A stretch of 64,000 bases of DNA, from contig OY743184.1 in the NCBI GenBank assembly GCA_963555705.1, positions 25,754,639 through 25,818,638 of the forward strand, in the 5' to 3' direction. The number at the start of each line of letters is the position of its first letter. Position 1 is the stretch's first letter. Shown here one piece after another: positions 58,435-64,000 of the stretch. Source of the DNA: Ligustrum vulgare (Eukaryota; Streptophyta; Magnoliopsida; Lamiales; Oleaceae). The notes beneath the pieces are model-generated. The model was not told where the DNA came from, searched no databases, and was given only the letters and a program-made list of their open reading frames with translations. A program made the translations under genes and the position numbers.

Positions 58435-60028
58435 TGATAAGTGTGTTTTACACACTTATTTTGCTTTTAAATCGACAATTCAATTGACAAATTGAGCGAA
58501 CTTCTACTTATAAATTGTGTTTATCTTGTACAATTAGGTACAACCTCAATTTGATAGAAAATTGACAAGATTGGAGTGTAATCGAGCTAAAAGAGGAGCA
58601 AATTTGATGTCCAAGGACCTAATTGAAAGAAATCAAAAGTTCGGAAACTCAATTGCAACATCTTAAAAAGTTGGAGGACTAAAGATGCAAATATTTCAAG
58701 GGCATAGTTGTAATAAAAGTCAAAATTCGAGGACTAAATTGAAGAAGACCAGAAGTTGGAGGACCCAATTGCAAATCATGGAAGGACGGAGCTGCCAGGT
58801 GAACCACGCGATCGCGTGTCTCGACCAGGTCGCGTTCGCGAAATCAGGCCAAAAATCAACCTGAGAGTTTTCAGCCTAACCACGCGATCGCGAGGCATTC
58901 AGCCACGAGATCGTGTGGTCATAATTTTGAAAAATAATATTGGGCGGACCCGATTCGGCCCAAATGCTGAGAACGCGGACCTACGCGAAAATGGAGGTTT
59001 TTAGGGTACTTTTTGGTTAGGGTTCATCACTTTCGACCCCATTATTTCATCTAAAAACACTCTTCTCCCTTTTTCTTCTTCTTTTCTTTATTTTTGCTTT
59101 AGTTTGTAATTTTAGTTTGTAGTTTTGTTTTGTTTCTATATTGCTAGTCTCCATTGAAGTTATGAAGCAAAGAGTGAGGTGAAGATTCAAAGCATTGTTG
59201 AAGGAATTTTGAGGCAAAAAATCAAGGGAAGTGATTTATTTCATTATCTTGTATTTTTAATATTTGATTTCTATATTTTGTGATGTATTTTTGTAAACCT
59301 TAACTTTTGTGCAATATTTATATAATGGGCTAGTTGTTTTATGTTGGGATGATTGATGTAGCTTAACTTAGTTTAAGTAATTTGAATGTTTGTTTATTAA
59401 TTTTAAGCTTATTTCATGTGTGTTTGTTATTGAGATTATTCCATGTGTTTGATTGATCACCAAATATATGTTTTGTGAAGTGTATGATAATCGAGAGATA
59501 TTGTGCATTTTAGACCAAATAACAAATGCTCTAGGTTCTTGTTAAGGATATAGATATACCTTATAGATGATCCATTGAACTATTTTCACAAAGAGTTAAT
59601 GCAATTGATTGAACTTTAATCGACATAGAGATATAGTAGGTTAAACCAATTGATTAGGGTTAATTTGACTCGAGAGAGGTAATTAGCTAAACTTGAAAAT
59701 CGGGTCTAACATTGTAAATGAATAATTTATTAATTTGAATGTGTTGAGAAATTACTTAAGCGAGAGTTAAGTGAAATCATGAATCTTAACTATTTTATCT
59801 TCTATTTTCCTTATTTTAATTTGGTTTAAAATTATTTTCTTTAATTTAGAATTGTCAAAAATCCATCTTATTAATTGTGTGTTTCTCTTTATTGTTAGAA
59901 TTAAATTAATTAAAGTTGTATAATATAAAGTAAACATTCCTCGTGGGATCGACAATCCGGAGTCAAAAAGTCCACTTTATTACTTGTACGCGACCCGTGT
60001 GCTTGCGGTACACTATTTTGAGCGAACA
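58435..60028 (+). repeat. 5' LTR of a second, non-autonomous Athila-like element
   Basis: Starts TGATAAGTGTGTTTTACACA and ends GAGCGAACA just before a primer site. The terminal stem is ATAAGTGTGT, loop TTT, ACACACTTAT, perfect, with one compensatory pair relative to the LTRs at 8696 and 55283. A cluster with CACGCGATCGCG lies at 58795-58930. The word CTCGTGGGATCGACA is at 59941-59955. Left flank AAACA; the partner LTR is beyond the window. Confidence 0.9.
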
Positions 60029-60034
60029 AGTTTT

Positions 60035-60052
60035 TGGCGCCGTTGCCAGTGA
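60035..60052 (+). other. Primer-binding site (tRNA-Asp type)
   Basis: TGGCGCCGTTGCCAGTGA starts six bases after the LTR, a better match to the tRNA-Asp 3' end than the site at 1050. Confidence 0.88.
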
Positions 60053-60246
60053 ATGTTTTTACTTTGATTATTACTTTAATCAGTTTTAGTTTTAACAACT
60101 TGTAATTATTTTTCTTTTATATTTTATTTTGCTACCTTTGGTTAACCACCACTATTCTAATATTTCTTGTGTTTGGTTTTCTTTCTATGTATATTTGATT
60201 TTGACATTGGCAAAATAGGAAAGCAATTGCATTTAACAATCTCAAC

Positions 60247-60550
60247 ATGGGTGATGAATACATGCTTGAAGAATATTCAAATTGTGAAATTTGTTACAAG
60301 ATGCATTGTAATGGACAATGTTTGTTTTCGGGAATAATTTGATTACGTCGGAGCTTATTAAGTTTAGATAATATTTGAAATGTCGAAAAGAAGCAAGTTA
60401 CACTTCGGATGTGAGTTACATGCTCTTGGGAGATTGTGTACCGGATGATTGGGTTGAGGACATCACTCTTGTAGGAGATAGTCCTCCACTATTGAATGAG
60501 AAGATACTTGCAAAATATTACAATGAGCTTGCCAAATTGGATGATGATGA
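60247..60550 (+). pseudogene. Unrecognised protein of the non-autonomous element, first part
   Basis: From ATG at 60247 (first ATG of the internal region) the frame reads MGDEYMLEEYSNCEICYKMH, then CNGQCLFSG. The Cys/His spacing (CEIC...H-CNGQC) could bind zinc but fits no family I know. A frameshift near 60335 and a stop near 60354 break it; another frame continues from 60375 (GDCVPDDWVEDITLVGDSPP) to the insertion border at 60550. It is neither gag nor pol. Confidence 0.5.
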
Positions 60551-61072
60551 TATTGTGACGACCCGAATTCTCGACCATTCGAGTGCCACTAAAAGTGACT
60601 CATATCATATTATCTAGACTTAAATAGTAATGTAAAATTATTCAAAAGAATAATTAGAATCCCATAATTTAATTTGTGAATAAAAATAGAACATAATTTT
60701 CTTACATAAAGTTCAACATAATTATCTCATCAATCTTAACCACTTTTGCCACTTCCATGTTGACCGCCTCGAACCTTCAATTATCTGAAAATGGTAAATA
60801 TCGTGGAGTGAGATTTATAAAATCCCAGTAAGTATACCAAGCATAATTTTCTTTTGAAAGCATATGGATCATTTTCATCATAACATAGGATAGGATCGAA
60901 ATCCTCATAAACATAGAGAGACACAAGAATTTTACCGAACTTAGATGACAAGAATTCTTATGTGTAGCGCTACTAAACTCCGGTCCCCTTAGCATAATCA
61001 TAAACATATCATATGGGACCAATAGCAATCTTGTGAGATTGATTTCATAGCAATGATCCAAACATTTTCGTA

Positions 61073-61385
61073 AAAACATAAGGTATATCTAATTTTCATA
61101 AAAACATACTTACTTTTCTTAAAAATATAAGGTATTTTACTTTTCATAAAAACATACTTACTTTTATTAAAAATATAAGGTATTTTACTTTTCATAAAAA
61201 CATACTTACTTTTCTTAAAAACATAAGGTGTATTTACCTTTCATAAAAACATACTTACTTTTCATAAAAACATAAGGTAATACCTTTCATAAAAATATAC
61301 TTACTTTTCATAAAAACTTAAAGTATATTTACATTTCATAACAACATACTTAATTTTCATAAAAACATAAGATATACTTACCTTT
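61073..61385. repeat. Tandem array, ~50-bp units, about six copies
   Basis: Units based on TTCATAAAAACATACTTACT followed by ATAAGGTATTTTACTT. Divergence rises to the right. Confidence 0.88.
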
Positions 61386-61606
61386 TAAAAGATTAAAATG
61401 AAGTGTAGTAGTAAATGGACCAAAACTTTCTTGACCACCTTGAATTTCTCTTACTTGTGGATTTTGTCAAGAGGTTGGAAATAAGTGTATATGTGTAGAG
61501 TTGTGTGTAAAAGAGATGGGTTTAAATAGATGTATAAAGTTGGCATATTGTAAACATAATCATTCAATTCTATTAATTTTAACACATCATTTTCTTAAAG
61601 TAAAGC

Positions 61607-62238
61607 ACCATTCATATACTTTTCCATATTTATACAAATAATATGCTCTTCATGATTATATATAATGGAGTCTATCAATCATTCATATACTTTTCCATAT
61701 TTATACAATTATTATGCTCTTCATGATTATATATAATGGAGTATATAAATCATTCATATACTTTTCCATATTTATACAAATATTATGCTCTTCATGATTA
61801 CATTTAATGGAGTCTTATCAATCATTCATATACTTTTCCATATTTATACAAATATTATGCTCTTCATGATTATATATAATGGAGTATATAATTCATTCAT
61901 ATACTTTTCCATATTTATACAAATATTATGCTCTTCATGATTACATATAATGGAGTCTATCAACCATTCATATACTTTTCCATATTTATACAAATATTAT
62001 GCTCTTCATGATTATATATAATGGAGTATATAATTCATTCATATACTTTTCCATATTTATACAAATATTATGCTCTTCATGATTACATATAATGGAGTCT
62101 ATCAACCATTCATATACTTTTCCATATTTATACAATTATTATGCTCTTCATGATTATATATAATGGAGTATATAAATCATTCATATACTTTTCCATATTT
62201 ATACAAATATTATGCTCTTCATGATTACATATAATGGA
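61607..62238. repeat. Tandem array, nine ~71-bp units in an alternating two-unit pattern
   Basis: Each unit contains CTTTTCCATATTTATACAA and ATGCTCTTCATGATTA. Alternate units end GGAGTCTATCAA or GGAGTATATAA, so the true period is a dimer of about 143 bp. Units are very similar, implying recent amplification. Confidence 0.93.
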
Positions 62239-62537
62239 ACCTCTCATGCTTGCATATATTTTCTTAATTTCAATAATAAAAATAATTTTTGTATAAATAA
62301 ATATTGGGATAACATTGAATTAAGTACTTGGACTTAATATACTTTAAATCAAGAGAATGGAGATATTTTTAGAAATTCGGAATTTAATTTAAAATCGAAC
62401 GATCTCGATTATTTCTTGACTTGGCTATACGAATACGTCGCGGCGTTAACTTAATAAAAATGGGTGAAATAGTAGCGACACGATTTTCTATTAAAATAAT
62501 TATTAATCGCGTAAAAATTCTTGGTCGCTACAGATAT

Positions 62538-62923
62538 GCTTATGGGGGATGCCATATATTGGGAAGGATTCCAAACGTGGGGGGTATAATCCACTCTTGA
62601 GAATTAATAGGAAAAACCTATCGTTGTCCATGGATTCAAATTTTGGATCGGTCATTCAATCCAAAGAGACATCAAATAAAGAAGATGAGCTTGAAGAGAA
62701 TGATAATTTAATCACAAATGAATCACTTGGAGAAGTGGCAATTAATGAGGAAGAGATCAAATCAAATTCTCTCAACCTCATTGATTGTCCAATAATAGAA
62801 TTTGTGATTAAGCCACTTGAGGAGGAGCAAGTCTACATTGTTGAGTTTGAATTGGATAGAATAGGCAAGTCCCATGACATTGGAAGGGGTAAGGTGCAAG
62901 TATTTCGAATCAATGAAGAGTGA
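62538..62923 (+). pseudogene. Unrecognised protein of the non-autonomous element, second part
   Basis: Once the solo LTR is removed, the frame from 60375 passes directly into MLMGDAIYWEGFQTWG. It breaks at a G-run (62579-62584), where one extra G would explain the shift, and goes on as NPLLRINRKNLSLSMDSNFG...VIQSKETSNKEDELEENDN to the stop at 62921-62923. The C-terminal part is acidic with conserved-looking text IIEFVIKPLEEEQVYIVEF. The whole product would be about 230 residues. No domain was recognised. Confidence 0.5.
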
Positions 62924-63029
62924 GGCAAAGCCAAAAGAAGCAAAATGGGGAAGACATCAAAAGCTATATTTAGAGTGCCATGAAGAATTTATGCGGAGAG
63001 TCGAGCTAACAACTTTAAAATAAGTTCTT

Positions 63030-63047
63030 AATGGGAGGCAACCCATT
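63030..63047 (+). promoter_or_regulatory. Conserved stem-loop after the last frame (loop AGGCAA)
   Basis: AATGGG / CCCATT around the loop AGGCAA, 107 bases after the stop and shortly after GTCGAGCT. It is the counterpart of 6637-6654; the second pair is A-T here and T-A there. Confidence 0.65.
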
Positions 63048-64000
63048 CTCTATCCTTTACTTGCTTTATTTTTTTATTTTTTGCATATTATTTACTTTCT
63101 TGCATTTTATTTACTTTCTTGCAAATAAGTTGGTTGGGCCAAGTCTCTATCTTCTACATTTATTTTCCTCAGTTGGGTAGTGTGAAATAACTCCAATGCA
63201 TTCTCATTTAATTCTAGCATGCACTCATATCAAACTTTCAAAGTCAAATATTTGCTTAAAACTCATTTTTAAATCACTTGGTGCATATTGTATTTTATCT
63301 TCAAGTGTGATTTAATATTGATGTGGATGGACAAATTATATTGGATTTATGAGTTAAAATTGAGATGTCGAATGTAATTTTAATTTTTGGGTCATTCACC
63401 ACTTAATATCTACTCTTTTCTTGTATTTTCATAGAATGCTCACAAGGTGTTCGATGAAATGCCTCATTGGAGAAATTTGTGTTCAATTGATTGGAGGTTT
63501 CAACACAAGTTTGGGGAGTTAAATGCGTCAATTGCCATCATACTATTGCAAAGTTTTTCCAAATGCCATTGAACTTTAAATTGAATCTGAAGTGCCATTA
63601 CACTTTAAGATTTGAATTTTCATTGCCACCATACTATTTCAAAGATTCTTCAAATGCCATTGAACTTTACATGTCATTTGGTATGCCATTGAACTATTAA
63701 AAGGTTATCCCATTTACCACTTTCTTTAAAATTGTTTCAATTTTTTATTAAATATTTTTTTATTTGTTTCATTATTGTAGATGAATTTATTCATATTTTT
63801 TTTGAATCAATAAATAATGTTCTCTTTATTATGAAAATATTAATAATTGTTGAAAATATGTTTGTGTAGATTCTTTCAATGATTTTTTTTTTTTTTTTTA
63901 AAGGTTAGAAATGGGTTGTTCATGTTATTCGAGCATTTCTTCTAGAAAAGTAATTTTTCCTATTATTAATATTTTATGAAAATAAAATTATTTAAAATAA
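63048..64000 (+). other. 3' part of the non-autonomous element, cut by the window edge
   Basis: No ORF of note. From about 63530 to 63700 words such as TGCCATTGAACTTTAAA and GCCACCATACTATT recur, related to the foldback at 26722-27155; they probably mark another inserted repeat. Poly-T near 63882-63899. The polypurine tract and 3' LTR are not reached. Confidence 0.5.

Larger units (their letters stand above)
60551..62532 (+). repeat. 1982-bp solo LTR carrying two tandem arrays, perfect 5-bp target duplication
   Basis: GATAT flanks it on both sides (60546-60550 and 62533-62537). Ends TGTGACGACCCG... and ...GGTCGCTACA. It interrupts the coding region of the surrounding element. More than a third of its length is tandem repeats (61073-61385 and 61607-62238). 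The orientation and family are not certain; no ORF belongs to it. Confidence 0.82.

Noticed and set aside
61073..62238. CRISPR array
   Set aside because: Units are contiguous without unique spacers, and the context is a plant LTR.

Overview
The window is plant nuclear DNA, almost certainly from a eudicot. The evidence is AT-rich, intron-split gene structure, Ty3/gypsy (Athila-type and chromovirus-type) and Ty1/copia LTR retrotransposons, hAT and Tourist-like MITEs, SINE-like repeats and microsatellites. No rRNA, intact tRNA, CRISPR array or bacterial-type operon is visible. The species cannot be named from this sequence.

One host gene is supported. It is a nine-exon gene on the + strand at 39894-53970 for a plastid-envelope phosphoenolpyruvate/phosphate translocator (PPT; triose-phosphate translocator family). 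Its exons join into an uninterrupted 407-codon frame with GT-AG introns. Intron 7 is about 10 kb long and packed with transposons. The 3' splice site of intron 4 lies a few bases from what looks like a copia LTR end.

Region by region. 1-10351: a young Athila-type element (5' LTR cut by the window edge, gag with lesions, open RT-RNaseH-integrase frame, 3' LTR; about 11 differences in 1043 aligned LTR bases). 10352-19350: antisense chromovirus LTR debris split by a hAT-like element; a copia RT fragment; then a hybrid antisense copia whose two ends come from different families, the right LTR being split by a 1.4-kb hAT with a BED zinc-finger remnant. 21247-26254: a decayed copia with perfect 5-bp target duplication, a large insertion and an internal deletion. 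26266-27155: a Tourist-like MITE and a 430-bp foldback. 28186-34424: nested antisense chromovirus-type elements, one keeping a 543-codon frame without RT. 35040-39255: a foldback with internal repeats, SINE-like units, a minisatellite split by a hAT MITE, and a tandem duplication just upstream of PPT. 39894-53970: PPT with two hAT MITEs, mirror-image repeat blocks and two solo LTRs in intron 7. 54730-57730: a three-level nest (copia, hAT composite, Athila solo LTR), with target duplications perfect for the solo LTR and 7/8 for the hAT. 58435-64000: a non-autonomous Athila relative encoding an unrecognised protein and split by a 2-kb solo LTR that carries two tandem arrays.

Signals that ordinary annotation would miss: a stem-loop at the 5' tip of Athila LTRs whose stem changes by compensatory substitution between copies; a second covarying stem-loop with an invariant AGGCAA loop just after the last coding frame of two Athila-type elements; clusters of short GC-rich palindromic words, often upstream of the TATA box, in LTRs of several families, with different words even where LTR ends match; and the unrecognised protein of the non-autonomous Athila relative.
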